Positions 20,162 to 30,432 of a DNA stretch of 64,000 bases are shown here, in pieces. The first letter of the stretch is position 1. Every line of letters starts with the position of its first letter. The notes below the pieces were generated by a model, which searched no databases, was not told where the DNA came from, and worked only from the letters and a program-made list of their open reading frames with translations. The position numbers and the translations under genes are program-made. Origin of the DNA: Bacteroidetes bacterium B1(2017) (lineage in GTDB: Bacteria > Bacteroidota > Bacteroidia > UKL13-3); NCBI GenBank assembly GCA_002256395.1, contig NKJG01000001.1, positions 1,116,001 through 1,180,000 on the forward strand. The letters are read 5' to 3'.

Positions 20162-20467
20162 TTAATAAGATCTTCTGTCTCCTCTGTCGTTGTTAAAAGA
20201 CCTTCTTTCGCGGTTAGGTCTTTCTTCGCGTGGACGAGCTTCGTTAACGGTGATGTTTCTGTCTTTGAAAGACTGACCGTTTAGAGAGTTGATTGCGCTT
20301 TGTGCGCCAGCATTATCTGGCATTTCAACAAAACCAAATCCTTTGCTACGGCCGGTAAATTTGTCATTAACGATGTTAATGCTTGATACTTCGCCATACT
20401 GTGAAAACAGGCCGCGCAACTCATCTTCAGTTGTGCTCCAGTTTAAATTTCCAATGTAGATGTTCAT
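20162..20467 (-). CDS. RRM-type RNA-binding protein
   Basis: NIYIGNLNWSTTEDELRGLFSQYG and RSKGFGFVEM (RNP1/RNP2), Arg-rich tail; start set to MNIYIGNL rather than the longer ORF. Confidence 0.93.
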   Translation of the reverse strand: MNIYIGNLNWSTTEDELRGLFSQYGEVSSINIVNDKFTGRSKGFGFVEMPDNAGAQSAINSLNGQSFKDRNITVNEARPREERPNRERRSFNNDRGDRRSY

Positions 20468-20584
20468 GAATATAAAAAATATGAATGTCAAAGATAAACT
20501 TTGTTTGCTCATTTCCAAACGTTGTTAACCATAAATCCACAAAAGTTGCAATAAATGCAACAATTTCTTTTTTAGATACTTAGA

Positions 20585-23512
20585 TTATTTCTTTTTGGTG
20601 GCCTCGTAAATAAGGTCTTGAATTCTGGTGCGAATATTCATATTAGCGAGCTTATTATTTTCGGCACTTGGGTTAACTCGGTTCGACAAGAAAACGTATA
20701 CCAGTTGATTTTTGGGATCGGCCCAAGCGCAAGTTCCTGTGAAACCAGTATGTCCAAAAGTGAGTGGCGAGCATGCCGAACCTGTAGGTGAGGGTTTAAG
20801 TGGTATTATTTCTGGTTTATCAAATCCTAAGCCTCTTCTGCTTTTCTTAGATTGTTTTTTAGTGAAAAGTTCAACGGTAGATGCTTTAAGAACGCGAACA
20901 TTGCCATATGTACCTTGGTTCAGCAACATTTGCATAATTACAGCCACATCATTTGAGTTTGAAAATAAACCAGCGTGCCCACTAACGCCTCCAAGCATAG
21001 CAGCGGCAGGATCATGAACATAGCCTTGAAGTTGTTGTTTTCTAAAGATAGAATCTACTTCGGTAGGGGCAATTTTGTTTTTTGAAACGCCCTTTGAAAG
21101 AGGGTTAAAGCAAAGAGAGCCGAGTGCAAGAGGCTTATAGAAATTTTCTTGCATAAACTCATCGAAGCTTTGGTTGCTAACGTTTTCAACCAATTTACGC
21201 AGGAGGATAAAACCGAGGTCGCTATATAAGTATTCACCAGCAGTTTTCATATCAGCCATGGCAATTGTATTAAACATTTCTTGCTCGTAAGCTTTGTCAA
21301 TCCAAAGGTTTTCGGCTACTTGAAGGCAATGGCGTTTAGTTTTTATTGGGCTGAACCAAGTAGTATCGGGCAATGCTTTTTCAAGCGTTTTTTTATAGAA
21401 AGGAATAAAGGCGGGGAAACCAGCTTGGTGAAGCAAGACATCTTTTATACAAATTTTTTCTTTGGCGGTTCCTCTTAGAAAGGGCAAGTAAAGACCTAAT
21501 TTATCATTTAATCCAATTGCCTTTTCGTCGTAAAGCTTCATAATTGCAAGCGTTGTAGAAAGCATTTTGGTAAGCGACGCAAGGTCGTAAAGGTTATTAT
21601 TTTGTACAGCTAAAGCACTTGAATCGTAGCTGAGTTTTCCGAACGATTTGTTATAGATAACTTTTCCTTGAAGAGAAACAAAAACCTGGCAACCAGGAAA
21701 AGCCTTTGCATTAATGCCCTCTTTTACGATAGAGTCTATATAATTTAAGGGCGTATGTTCTATGCCAACCTCTTCTGGCATAACATATTCGAAGCGCTGT
21801 AGAACATCTGTTTCTAAGCCACTAGCAAGAGGAAAAGTTGTTCCAATGGAAACAGGCATACGGCCTGTTGTACTGTATGCTCCCATTAATGCTTGAGCGG
21901 CTAATTCATTATATTGAGGGAGGTCTTCGTATGATACAATTACGTTTCTAGCTTGTTTAAAATGTTGAAGTATATATGGGTTTCCGTTATTAATTAGGAT
22001 TGTTTTTCTATCCAGTAAAACGCGGTTTACAAAATTTATTTCGGCTTGGGTCAAACCTAATTTACGACTTACGTAGCGACTTGTGTTATGAAGGCTAAGA
22101 ATAACCAAATTGTAATGTTGCAATACAGAAAACATAGAATCAAATGCCGCTTGAGAATCGTTTTTATCAATAGAATAATAATCGGCTTTGAGATAGTTGT
22201 TTAGGGTTTGTTGAAAGGCTGTAAATTGATTATTACCAACGGCAATGCTAGCAATTTTAAAGCTTTGAGGGCTTTGGAGAGGAATAACATTGTCTAAGTT
22301 TTTAGCAACAACAATACCTTGTTTAATTACTTTTCTTATGAGCAAGTCGGTGGAGCAGCAATTAAGGTCTTCGTATAAATTTTTTAATTGTACAGGTTGA
22401 TAATGATTAAGGCCAGACCAATTTTTAGTAATTAAAATTTTCTTACATGCATTATCAATATCCTCATTGGTAATAAGCCCATTTTTAAGATATTCTTTAA
22501 TCCAAAAAATACTTTGGGGCACATCTTCAACAAATAAAAGCAAATCGCTTCCAGCGGCTAGGGCTTTGGCGCAAACTTCACCAGGAGCAGCATAGTTTGC
22601 AACACCTTTCATATTCAGTCCATCTGTTACAACCAAGCCATCGAAACCAAGTTCGTCTTTGAGCAAACCTTTAATTGCTTTTGATGAAATAGATGTGGCG
22701 GTATTGTTAGCGGTATCAATAGCTGGAACATAAAGATGGCCAACCATTACGCTACCAACATGATTTCGTATTAACTCCTTGAAAGGATAAAGTTCTAGAG
22801 AGTCGAGGCGTTTGCGAGAAAAAGGAATGATAGGTAAAGCCAAATGAGAATCTGATTCAGTATCGCCATGACCAGGAAAATGCTTAGCGGTTCCCATTAC
22901 ATGTTGGTCTTGCATGCCCTTTGTAAAAGCCACCCCATGGCGAGCAACAATGTATTTGTTTTCACCAAAACTTCTATCGTTAATAACAGGGTTTGCGGGG
23001 TTATTATTTATATCAATATCTGGAGCATAGTTGAGTTGAATACCCATGCGTTTACAATGTTTGCCTATTTCGGCACCCATTTGTTGGGTAAGTTCTGGGT
23101 TGTCTGCGGCACCAAGAATCATTTGGCGAGGAAAGACAGGGGTACTATCAAGACGCATGTTAAGTCCCCATTCTCCATCAATACTTATGAGCAAAGGAAC
23201 CTTTGCATTTGCCTGATATCTATTGGTTAAAACGGCCTGTTTATGCGGGGTTCCTTTCATAAACATGAGTCCACCAATTTTATAATCACGAACTAGTTTT
23301 TCAACATCAAGAAGGTAGTTGCTGTCCCTTTGTGTCCAAACAGCAATGGTCATTAACTGGGCAATTTTTTCGTCGAGTGTAAGGGTTGCCATCACAGAAT
23401 CTACCCAAGGATAGTTTTTTTTCCAATTGATGGCATAGCTTTGAGCCTTTGAGTTTGTGGCAAAACAAAGGGAAAGCAAAGAAAAAAGAAGGATTTTAGA
23501 TAAGAGGTTCAT
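20585..23512 (-). CDS. GH3 beta-N-acetylhexosaminidase (NagZ-like) fused to serine hydrolase/beta-lactamase domain
   Basis: KHFPGHGDTESDSHLALP NagZ signature; GLVVTDGLNMKG; C-terminal half SLTKMLSTT (SxxK), YSDLGF, GHTGFTG. Confidence 0.9.
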   Translation of the reverse strand: MNLLSKILLFSLLSLCFATNSKAQSYAINWKKNYPWVDSVMATLTLDEKIAQLMTIAVWTQRDSNYLLDVEKLVRDYKIGGLMFMKGTPHKQAVLTNRYQANAKVPLLISIDGEWGLNMRLDSTPVFPRQMILGAADNPELTQQMGAEIGKHCKRMGIQLNYAPDIDINNNPANPVINDRSFGENKYIVARHGVAFTKGMQDQHVMGTAKHFPGHGDTESDSHLALPIIPFSRKRLDSLELYPFKELIRNHVGSVMVGHLYVPAIDTANNTATSISSKAIKGLLKDELGFDGLVVTDGLNMKGVANYAAPGEVCAKALAAGSDLLLFVEDVPQSIFWIKEYLKNGLITNEDIDNACKKILITKNWSGLNHYQPVQLKNLYEDLNCCSTDLLIRKVIKQGIVVAKNLDNVIPLQSPQSFKIASIAVGNNQFTAFQQTLNNYLKADYYSIDKNDSQAAFDSMFSVLQHYNLVILSLHNTSRYVSRKLGLTQAEINFVNRVLLDRKTILINNGNPYILQHFKQARNVIVSYEDLPQYNELAAQALMGAYSTTGRMPVSIGTTFPLASGLETDVLQRFEYVMPEEVGIEHTPLNYIDSIVKEGINAKAFPGCQVFVSLQGKVIYNKSFGKLSYDSSALAVQNNNLYDLASLTKMLSTTLAIMKLYDEKAIGLNDKLGLYLPFLRGTAKEKICIKDVLLHQAGFPAFIPFYKKTLEKALPDTTWFSPIKTKRHCLQVAENLWIDKAYEQEMFNTIAMADMKTAGEYLYSDLGFILLRKLVENVSNQSFDEFMQENFYKPLALGSLCFNPLSKGVSKNKIAPTEVDSIFRKQQLQGYVHDPAAAMLGGVSGHAGLFSNSNDVAVIMQMLLNQGTYGNVRVLKASTVELFTKKQSKKSRRGLGFDKPEIIPLKPSPTGSACSPLTFGHTGFTGTCAWADPKNQLVYVFLSNRVNPSAENNKLANMNIRTRIQDLIYEATKKK

Positions 23513-23643
23513 TGCTCTTACAAAAAAGCACATTTGAGGCCATTAAAACACGAATAAAACAGACAACTTATTAACCTTGTTATGGTTGAAAGTTCTCCAC
23601 AGTATGAAAAGTATGAGAAAAAAGAAAGTGATTTGTGGAAGGT

Positions 23644-25455
23644 ATGACGGATTTTATTAAACTTTTGCCAGACCATGTGGCTAGTCAGATTGCGGCCGGA
23701 GAGGTTATTCAAAGACCCGCTTCGGTTGTAAAGGAGCTATTAGACAACTCAATAGACGCAGGGAGTACGGAAATTATTTTGTATGTAAAAGATGCAGGAA
23801 AGTCGTTGGTTCAAATAATTGACAACGGTTGTGGAATGAGTGTACTTGATGCAAGAATGTGTTGGGAGCGACATGCCACTTCTAAAATAGCCCAAACCGA
23901 GGATATTTTTAAAATAAATACCATGGGTTTTAGGGGAGAGGCCCTGGCAAGCATTGCTTCTGTTGCTCAAGTAGAGATGAAGACAAGAAGGGAGGAAGAT
24001 GAGCTTGGAACCAATATTTTAGTTGAAGGCTCGGAGCTTAAAAGGCAAGAGGCAATTGCATGCCAAGTTGGAACAAGCATAGCGGTAAAAAACCTATTTT
24101 TTAATATTCCAGCAAGGCGTAATTTTTTAAAATCAAATCCTGTTGAATGGAAGCATGTAGCAGAAGAATTTAATAGGGCGGCATTTGCCAACCCAGGAAT
24201 TGGCTTCAAATTATACCACAATGATGAATTGCAATTAGAATATCCGGCAGAAGATTTAAAGCAACGCGTGCTATCTGTTTTTAGTGATAGAAAAGAAGGT
24301 GATTTAATAGAATTGGATGAGCAAACGAGCATTATACATGTGAAAGGTTTTATTGCTAAACCAGAGTTTGCCAAGCGTTTGAGAGGGGAGCAATATTTTT
24401 TTGTAAACCGAAGATTTTTCAAAGACAATTACCTTAATCACGCAGTAAATAATGCCTTTGAGGGAACTATTAGCAAAGAGCAATTTCCGTTGTATGTAAT
24501 CCAAATTGAGATAGATCCAGCGCAAATAGACATTAACGTACATCCTACCAAAACAGAAGTAAAGTTTGAGGACGAGCGAAATGTGTATCAAATTTTGAGA
24601 GCGGTAGTTAGAAAAGCACTAGGCACCTATGTTCAAAACCCAGATGGTGGCGACTTTGACGACAATAGGTTCATTCACTTACAATTGAATCCGCCTACAC
24701 TAAGTGAGGTAAAACCATATATGGGAGGAAACGCCACAGTGAGTAAGCCAGATTGGGGTGGGTTTAAGGAGGTTTATCAACAACAACGGCAACAAAACGC
24801 ACAACAGTGGGAGAAGTTATTTCAAACACCAGAAGGATTAAATAAGGCAGGAGGACAAAAACAAGAAACCTTATTGCCTGCGGCAGAAGATGTAAGTGAT
24901 TCAAGAGTGTTTTTTCAATTGAATAATCAATATATAGTAACACCCATAAAAAGTGGTTTGATGCTGGTGAATCAGCAGGCGGCACATGAGAGAATATTGT
25001 ATGAAAAATACCTTACAGCCTTAGAACAAAGCCCAATTGCAAGTCAGCAATTGCTTTTTCCAAAGGTTGTAAATTTAGCTGCGGGGGATGAAGTAATATT
25101 GGAAGAAATTTTACCTGAAATGGGTGCCTTAGGATTTACAGTGAATGTATTTGGAAAGAATTCTTTTGTGATAAACGGGTTGCCTGCCGAGTTACACTTA
25201 GAGAATGAACAAGAATTGTTGGCAGAGATTATAGAGACCTATAAACGCAATAAACAGAATGAAGTTAGCAAGCACAAAAATGTTGCAAAAACACTTGCTA
25301 AGAAGGCGGCAATAAAGGCAGGAATAAGGCTTAAACCAGAGGAGATGAACAGGTTGGTTGATGAATTATTTGCCTGTAATGAACCGCAGTTTTCGCCCGA
25401 TGGAAGACCTTGTGTTAGTAAGCTTACCTTGCAAGACATTGGTAAAATGTTTTAA
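23644..25455 (+). CDS. mutL: DNA mismatch repair protein MutL
   Basis: GHKL ATPase: IAAGEVIQRPASVVKELLDNSIDAG, IIDNGCGM, TMGFRGEALASIASVA; start set to ATG (MTDFIKLLP). Confidence 0.96.
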   Translation: MTDFIKLLPDHVASQIAAGEVIQRPASVVKELLDNSIDAGSTEIILYVKDAGKSLVQIIDNGCGMSVLDARMCWERHATSKIAQTEDIFKINTMGFRGEALASIASVAQVEMKTRREEDELGTNILVEGSELKRQEAIACQVGTSIAVKNLFFNIPARRNFLKSNPVEWKHVAEEFNRAAFANPGIGFKLYHNDELQLEYPAEDLKQRVLSVFSDRKEGDLIELDEQTSIIHVKGFIAKPEFAKRLRGEQYFFVNRRFFKDNYLNHAVNNAFEGTISKEQFPLYVIQIEIDPAQIDINVHPTKTEVKFEDERNVYQILRAVVRKALGTYVQNPDGGDFDDNRFIHLQLNPPTLSEVKPYMGGNATVSKPDWGGFKEVYQQQRQQNAQQWEKLFQTPEGLNKAGGQKQETLLPAAEDVSDSRVFFQLNNQYIVTPIKSGLMLVNQQAAHERILYEKYLTALEQSPIASQQLLFPKVVNLAAGDEVILEEILPEMGALGFTVNVFGKNSFVINGLPAELHLENEQELLAEIIETYKRNKQNEVSKHKNVAKTLAKKAAIKAGIRLKPEEMNRLVDELFACNEPQFSPDGRPCVSKLTLQDIGKMF

Positions 25456-25524
25456 GCAAATTATTTTAATACACCAACTTGGGGGCAGAATGAAATATTA
25501 GATTTATTTTGCCAAAAAAAATTC

Positions 25525-26346
25525 ATGTATCAACAGATTAGGCCAAGCAATTTTTCCTCGATGCCTTTGGTGGTAAAAAATTTGCTTATCATAAACGGAC
25601 TATGTTTTTTAATATTTGCTGCCTTAGAGAGCAGAGGCCTTATAAATATTAATCAAAAGCTTGGTTTATATTACCCCGAATCGACCTATTTTAGGCCCTA
25701 CCAATTTATTACGCATGTGTTTATGCATGCCGATGGATGGCATTTGTTTAGTAACATGTTTGCCTTATGGATGTTTGGCACCTCTTTGGAAAACTATTGG
25801 GGCCCAAAACGTTTCTTTATTTATTATTTTGTAACAGCATTTGGTGCAGCAGCTTTGTATATGGGTATTAATGCCATAGAAATACAAACAGTAAAAGGCT
25901 TTGTTGCAGCATTTAATTCGAACCCAGGTTATGAGAGTTTTTTTAATTTGGTTCAAACCGACCATTTTTTTGCAAATGATAGTGAGATGACCAATTTCCT
26001 AATAGCTTGGAAAGACCACCCAACCGACCCCTCTTTTTTAGCCTCTGCGAAAGAATTTGCTGAGTATTTGCCCTTACGAAAAATAAACATTCATTTGGTA
26101 GGAGCGAGTGGTGCCGTGTTTGGTGTTTTATTGGGGTTTGGAATGTTGTTTCCAAACGCACAAATATTGTTTTTTCCATTTCCTGCAAAGTACCTAGTAA
26201 TGTTATATGGAGGAATGGAGTTGTATCATGGTTTAGAGAACAATCCTGCTGATAATGTGGCTCACTTTGCCCATTTGGGAGGAATGTTGTTTGGGTTTAT
26301 TTTGATAAAATTTTGGAATAAAACAAATCGAAAACAATTTTATTAA
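25525..26346 (+). CDS. Rhomboid family intramembrane serine protease
   Basis: HADGWHLFSNMFALWMFG, GASGAVFG active Ser, HFAHLGGMLFGF active His. Confidence 0.93.
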   Translation: MYQQIRPSNFSSMPLVVKNLLIINGLCFLIFAALESRGLININQKLGLYYPESTYFRPYQFITHVFMHADGWHLFSNMFALWMFGTSLENYWGPKRFFIYYFVTAFGAAALYMGINAIEIQTVKGFVAAFNSNPGYESFFNLVQTDHFFANDSEMTNFLIAWKDHPTDPSFLASAKEFAEYLPLRKINIHLVGASGAVFGVLLGFGMLFPNAQILFFPFPAKYLVMLYGGMELYHGLENNPADNVAHFAHLGGMLFGFILIKFWNKTNRKQFY

Positions 26347-26369
26347 TTGGTTTGAACCAACCTTAAAAG

Positions 26370-27740
26370 ATGAAAAACAAAATCCTATTTCTAATTGGTT
26401 TAATGGCGTTTTTGCCGAACCTTCTTATTGCTCAATCTGACTCATTGCAAGTAAGAAAAATTGTAAACCAAATATTACTAGATGGCCAATGTTATAAGCG
26501 CCTAGATTACCTCAGTAATTCAATTGGTGGGCGCTTAAGCGGATCAAAAGAGGCCGAGGCGGCTGTTAATTACACCTTTGATATACTAAAGAAAGAAGGT
26601 TTTGATAGCGTTTGGCTTCAACCTGTTTTGGTGCCACATTGGGTAAGAGGGCAAAAAGAAGAGGCGTGGTATTGGGTAGGCAAAAAGAAAATTATTCCTA
26701 CTATTTGTGCTTTAGGAGGCTCTTGCGGAACCGATAAAAAGGGCTTGGAAGCAGAAGTAATAGAGGTTAAAAGCATTAAAGAGCTTCAAGCGCTAGGTTC
26801 GGAAAAAATAAAAGGAAAGATTGTTTTTTATAATAGACCCATGAACCCCTTGTTTATTAAAACATTTGAGGCTTATGGAGATGCCGTTGACCAAAGGGCT
26901 GCGGGTGCTGTAGAGGCCAGTAAACTAGGAGCTGTTGGCGTAATTGTAAGGTCGATGGGAAGCAATATAGATAAGCATCCGCATACGGGTGTTATGAGGG
27001 TTTTGCCCGAGGTAAAACAAATTCCAGCTTGTGCCATTAGCACATTTGATGCGGAAGAATTGAGCTTGGCCTTAAAAGCAAATTCACGTTTAACCTTTAG
27101 CTTTAAAATGAGTTGCGCAACATTAGCTGATGTATGGTCGTATAATGTGGTTGCCCAAATAAATGGGAGTGAGAAAGCCGATGAAATTATTGTAGTAGGT
27201 GGCCATTTAGATTCGTGGGATAATGGAGATGGGGCACATGATGATGGTGCAGGCGTTGTTCAAAGTATGGAAGTATTGCATACGTATAAAGCCTTAGGTT
27301 TAAAACCAAAGCGCAGCATACGTTGTGTGTTGTTTATGAATGAAGAAAATGGAGCTAAAGGAGCAAGTGCTTATGCAGCCTTTGCCAAACAAAATCAAGA
27401 AAAACACATTGCTGCTATTGAAAGTGATGCAGGAGGGTTTACCCCAAGAAATTTTGGAGCAACAACGGATGATGCTAAACTTGCCAAATTAAGAACATGG
27501 GCACCTTTGTTAAAACAGTATGGTATTGAAGAGGTTTTAAGTAGTGGAGGCGGAGTAGATATTGGTCCGTTAAAGGAACAGGGCTGCACCTTAATAGGTT
27601 TTGGGCCAGATTCGCAGCGTTATTTTGATGTACACCATACGGCAGTAGATACCTTTGATAAAGTAAGTAAAAGAGAGTTAGAATTAGGTGCAGCAAATAT
27701 TGCCGCACTTGTTTGGTTGATAAGTGAAAACGGATTATGA
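26370..27740 (+). CDS. M28 family metallopeptidase with PA-like insert
   Basis: Signal peptide; IIVVGGHLDSWDNGDGAHDDGAGV and LFMNEENGAKGASAY zinc ligands. Confidence 0.9.
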   Translation: MKNKILFLIGLMAFLPNLLIAQSDSLQVRKIVNQILLDGQCYKRLDYLSNSIGGRLSGSKEAEAAVNYTFDILKKEGFDSVWLQPVLVPHWVRGQKEEAWYWVGKKKIIPTICALGGSCGTDKKGLEAEVIEVKSIKELQALGSEKIKGKIVFYNRPMNPLFIKTFEAYGDAVDQRAAGAVEASKLGAVGVIVRSMGSNIDKHPHTGVMRVLPEVKQIPACAISTFDAEELSLALKANSRLTFSFKMSCATLADVWSYNVVAQINGSEKADEIIVVGGHLDSWDNGDGAHDDGAGVVQSMEVLHTYKALGLKPKRSIRCVLFMNEENGAKGASAYAAFAKQNQEKHIAAIESDAGGFTPRNFGATTDDAKLAKLRTWAPLLKQYGIEEVLSSGGGVDIGPLKEQGCTLIGFGPDSQRYFDVHHTAVDTFDKVSKRELELGAANIAALVWLISENGL

Positions 27741-28147
27741 TGTTTGAAGAAGAAAAAATTACAGAGAAAAGTCCCATTTATGGGAAGTGGATGATACTTA
27801 GTTTTTGTGTTTTCTTTAGCCCTGCCTTTGGGGGTGTGTTGTTGTTTCAAAACTTAAAAGACATTGGACAGAAAAAAGTTGGAACATTGGTATTACTGGT
27901 GTCGATGCTTTTTGCCGTGCTAACATCCTTGCTTGCTGCAACGCCCTATAAAGGGTATGGTACCGACTTTATTTCTAAATTAATTTTTGGAGCAATTTTG
28001 GTTGAATTTGTATTTGGCAGGTATTTTTTAGACGAGGATTCTTATCCAAAGAAAAGTGCTAGCAAACCCTTGATTATTGGTTTTGCTTTGATTTTAGGGC
28101 TCGTTATGATTGCCACTTATTATGGCATCCCGTTGGTACCGCAATAA
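27737..28147 (+). CDS. Hypothetical membrane protein
   Basis: 136-aa ORF with 3-4 TM segments; ATGA overlap with the preceding M28 gene. Confidence 0.6.
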   Translation: MMFEEEKITEKSPIYGKWMILSFCVFFSPAFGGVLLFQNLKDIGQKKVGTLVLLVSMLFAVLTSLLAATPYKGYGTDFISKLIFGAILVEFVFGRYFLDEDSYPKKSASKPLIIGFALILGLVMIATYYGIPLVPQ

Positions 28148-28183
28148 TTAATAGACGTTTTTTTTTGTCTGTGGTTAAGTTGG

Positions 28184-28214
28184 TTTGTATGAGCCTGTAC
28201 AAGTTTTAGTTTTG
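28184..28214 (+). promoter_or_regulatory. Bacteroidota-type promoter
   Basis: TTTG (28184-28187)-N19-TAGTTTTG (28207-28214), ATG of symporter at 28219. Confidence 0.65.
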
Positions 28215-28218
28215 TATA

Positions 28219-29670
28219 ATGGTATTAACCTTATTTCTTTCTGTAATAATAATTTACTTTTTGGTTCTGCTTGGTGTTGCCTATTACACCTCTCGCAACG
28301 CCAACAATGAAACGTTTTTTATTGGCAATAAGAGCAGTCATTGGGCTTTAGTAGCTTTTGGCATGATAGGCACTTCGCTATCTGGGGTTACGTTTGTGTC
28401 GGTACCGGGTACGGTTGAATTGGCTAAGTTTAGTTATTTTCAGGTAGTAATTGGATATTTCTTAGGCTATTTTGTGGTAGCATTTGTGTTGTTGCCATTG
28501 TATTACAAGCTTCAACTCACCTCTATTTATAACTATTTGGGTCAACGATTTGGTATTGCTTCTTATAAAACGGGCGCCTTATTTTTTATTATTTCTCGCA
28601 CCCTTGGGGCAACCTTACGTTTGTATTTGGTAATTAACGTACTTCAACTTTTTGTACTTGATAAGTTGAATGTTCCGTTTGAGGTAACCACCTTAATAAT
28701 ATTAATACTGATTTTGCTATACACCTTTAAAGGAGGTGTAAAAACCATTGTTTGGACAGACACTTTGCAAACCTTTTTTATGTTGTTGGCTTTGGTGGTT
28801 TGTGTGTTTTACATCATGGGAGATTTAAACCTTAGTTTGTCTGAAACCATTGCCAAGCTTGATGCTAGCGGCCATATGCAAATTTTTAATTGGAATTTTG
28901 ATGATAAGAAGTTTTTCTTAAAACAAATAATTGGTGGTGCTTTTATAACCATTGCCATGACGGGTTTGGATCAGGAAATGATGCAAAAAAACATTAGCGT
29001 AAAAACCTTGGGCGGTGCTCAAAAAAACATGGTACTGTTTAGCTCTGTAATGGTACTAGTTAACTTTCTGTTTTTATTGTTAGGAGGTGTTTTGTACTTA
29101 TTTGCCGAAAGCAAGGGCCTTACTGTTAAAGGAGATGATTTGTTCCCAACAATTGCTTTGAGCCATTTACCCGTAGCTATTTCCTTAATATTTATCATTG
29201 GATTAATCTCGGCCTTGTTTCCTTCGGCAGATGGTGCCATTACCGCATTAACGTCTTCGTTTTGTATTGATATAATGGGTTTTCAACGCAAGAAAAACTG
29301 GACAGAAGCCATGCAAAGCCGCACGCGCAAAACTGTTCACTTAACGTTTGCCGTATTGTTTTTGGTAATGGTTTATTATTTTAAGATACTCAATAACAAA
29401 TCTATCATTAGCATTTTGTTGGATGTGGCAGGATATACCTATGGTCCATTATTAGGTTTATTTGCCTTTGGAATTTTAACTAAACACAGGATAAAAGATG
29501 AATATGCGCCTATTGTTTGCCTAGTTGCGCCAACACTTTGCTATTTCTTTCAGAACAATGTACCCGCTTATTTTGGTTGGAATTATCAAATAGGTATAGA
29601 GCTTTTGCTAATAAATGGTGCCTTAACCTTTTTAGGTTTATGGTTCATAAAGAAGCGGGAGTTGAAATAA
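28219..29670 (+). CDS. Sodium:solute symporter (SSS family)
   Basis: 13-TM-like sequence; GTSLSGVTFVSVPGTVELAKFSYFQVVIGY; TFKGGVKTIVWTDTLQT. Confidence 0.9.
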   Translation: MVLTLFLSVIIIYFLVLLGVAYYTSRNANNETFFIGNKSSHWALVAFGMIGTSLSGVTFVSVPGTVELAKFSYFQVVIGYFLGYFVVAFVLLPLYYKLQLTSIYNYLGQRFGIASYKTGALFFIISRTLGATLRLYLVINVLQLFVLDKLNVPFEVTTLIILILILLYTFKGGVKTIVWTDTLQTFFMLLALVVCVFYIMGDLNLSLSETIAKLDASGHMQIFNWNFDDKKFFLKQIIGGAFITIAMTGLDQEMMQKNISVKTLGGAQKNMVLFSSVMVLVNFLFLLLGGVLYLFAESKGLTVKGDDLFPTIALSHLPVAISLIFIIGLISALFPSADGAITALTSSFCIDIMGFQRKKNWTEAMQSRTRKTVHLTFAVLFLVMVYYFKILNNKSIISILLDVAGYTYGPLLGLFAFGILTKHRIKDEYAPIVCLVAPTLCYFFQNNVPAYFGWNYQIGIELLLINGALTFLGLWFIKKRELK

Positions 29671-29689
29671 AGGTGCAGGTATTCTGAGC

Positions 29690-30421
29690 TTATTTTATTT
29701 GAAACTTGACGTAGATTTCGGAGTGAATTTTAATTTTCTTGAATGTAATGTCCTCTTGTTCTTTAGAGTATTCATCTGAACTCGCCCAATTTGATGTGTT
29801 TGCTTTGTATACATTTCCTCTATATGGGTTAAAGCTTTCAACGTTAGCAGACGCAGAGATTTCTCTTACAATAATAGGCTTTCCGCATTGTTCGCCAATG
29901 GCTGCAAGTAAGTAATCGGCTTTGTTTTTGGCAGATTTAATGGCCATAATTCGCACTTCCTTTTTAAGGCTATCTATTTTTGTATGGCTAATTTTTCCAA
30001 GATTGGCATCGTTAATATCAAGCGAATCTAAAACTTGAAACACATAGGCAAGAGTTTTTGTATTGTTTACCAATAAGGAATAAGACTTACTTGAAACCAC
30101 TTCTTTGTTCCATTTAACCCTAGTATATTCAGCATTTGCATCGGCTAGCGACAAGTTTTTTTGGTTAATATTAAGCTGAACCAAGGCATTGATAATGTTT
30201 TTTTCCTGATCCTCAACGCTCATTTTTACTTTATTTATAGTTTTCTCTTTGATAGAAAAGTTTATGTAAAGGATGTCGGGAACCACTTCTAATTCGGCTA
30301 TTCCACTTAATTCAATGTAGGGGGTTTCTGTTTCTTTGGGCGTGGTTTGGGCGCTTGTATTATTGGAAACAAGGAAGCTAATAAGCAGGCAAGTGCTAAT
30401 TTTTAAGAAGATGTTATTCAT
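29690..30421 (-). CDS. SIMPL (DUF541) domain-containing protein
   Basis: Signal peptide; ISVTGxAE-like 'IELSGIAELEVVPDILYINFSI', 'KNKADYLLAAIGEQCGKPIIVREIS'; start set to MNNIFLK. Confidence 0.75.
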   Translation of the reverse strand: MNNIFLKISTCLLISFLVSNNTSAQTTPKETETPYIELSGIAELEVVPDILYINFSIKEKTINKVKMSVEDQEKNIINALVQLNINQKNLSLADANAEYTRVKWNKEVVSSKSYSLLVNNTKTLAYVFQVLDSLDINDANLGKISHTKIDSLKKEVRIMAIKSAKNKADYLLAAIGEQCGKPIIVREISASANVESFNPYRGNVYKANTSNWASSDEYSKEQEDITFKKIKIHSEIYVKFQIK

Positions 30422-30432
30422 GGTGTTTTTTA

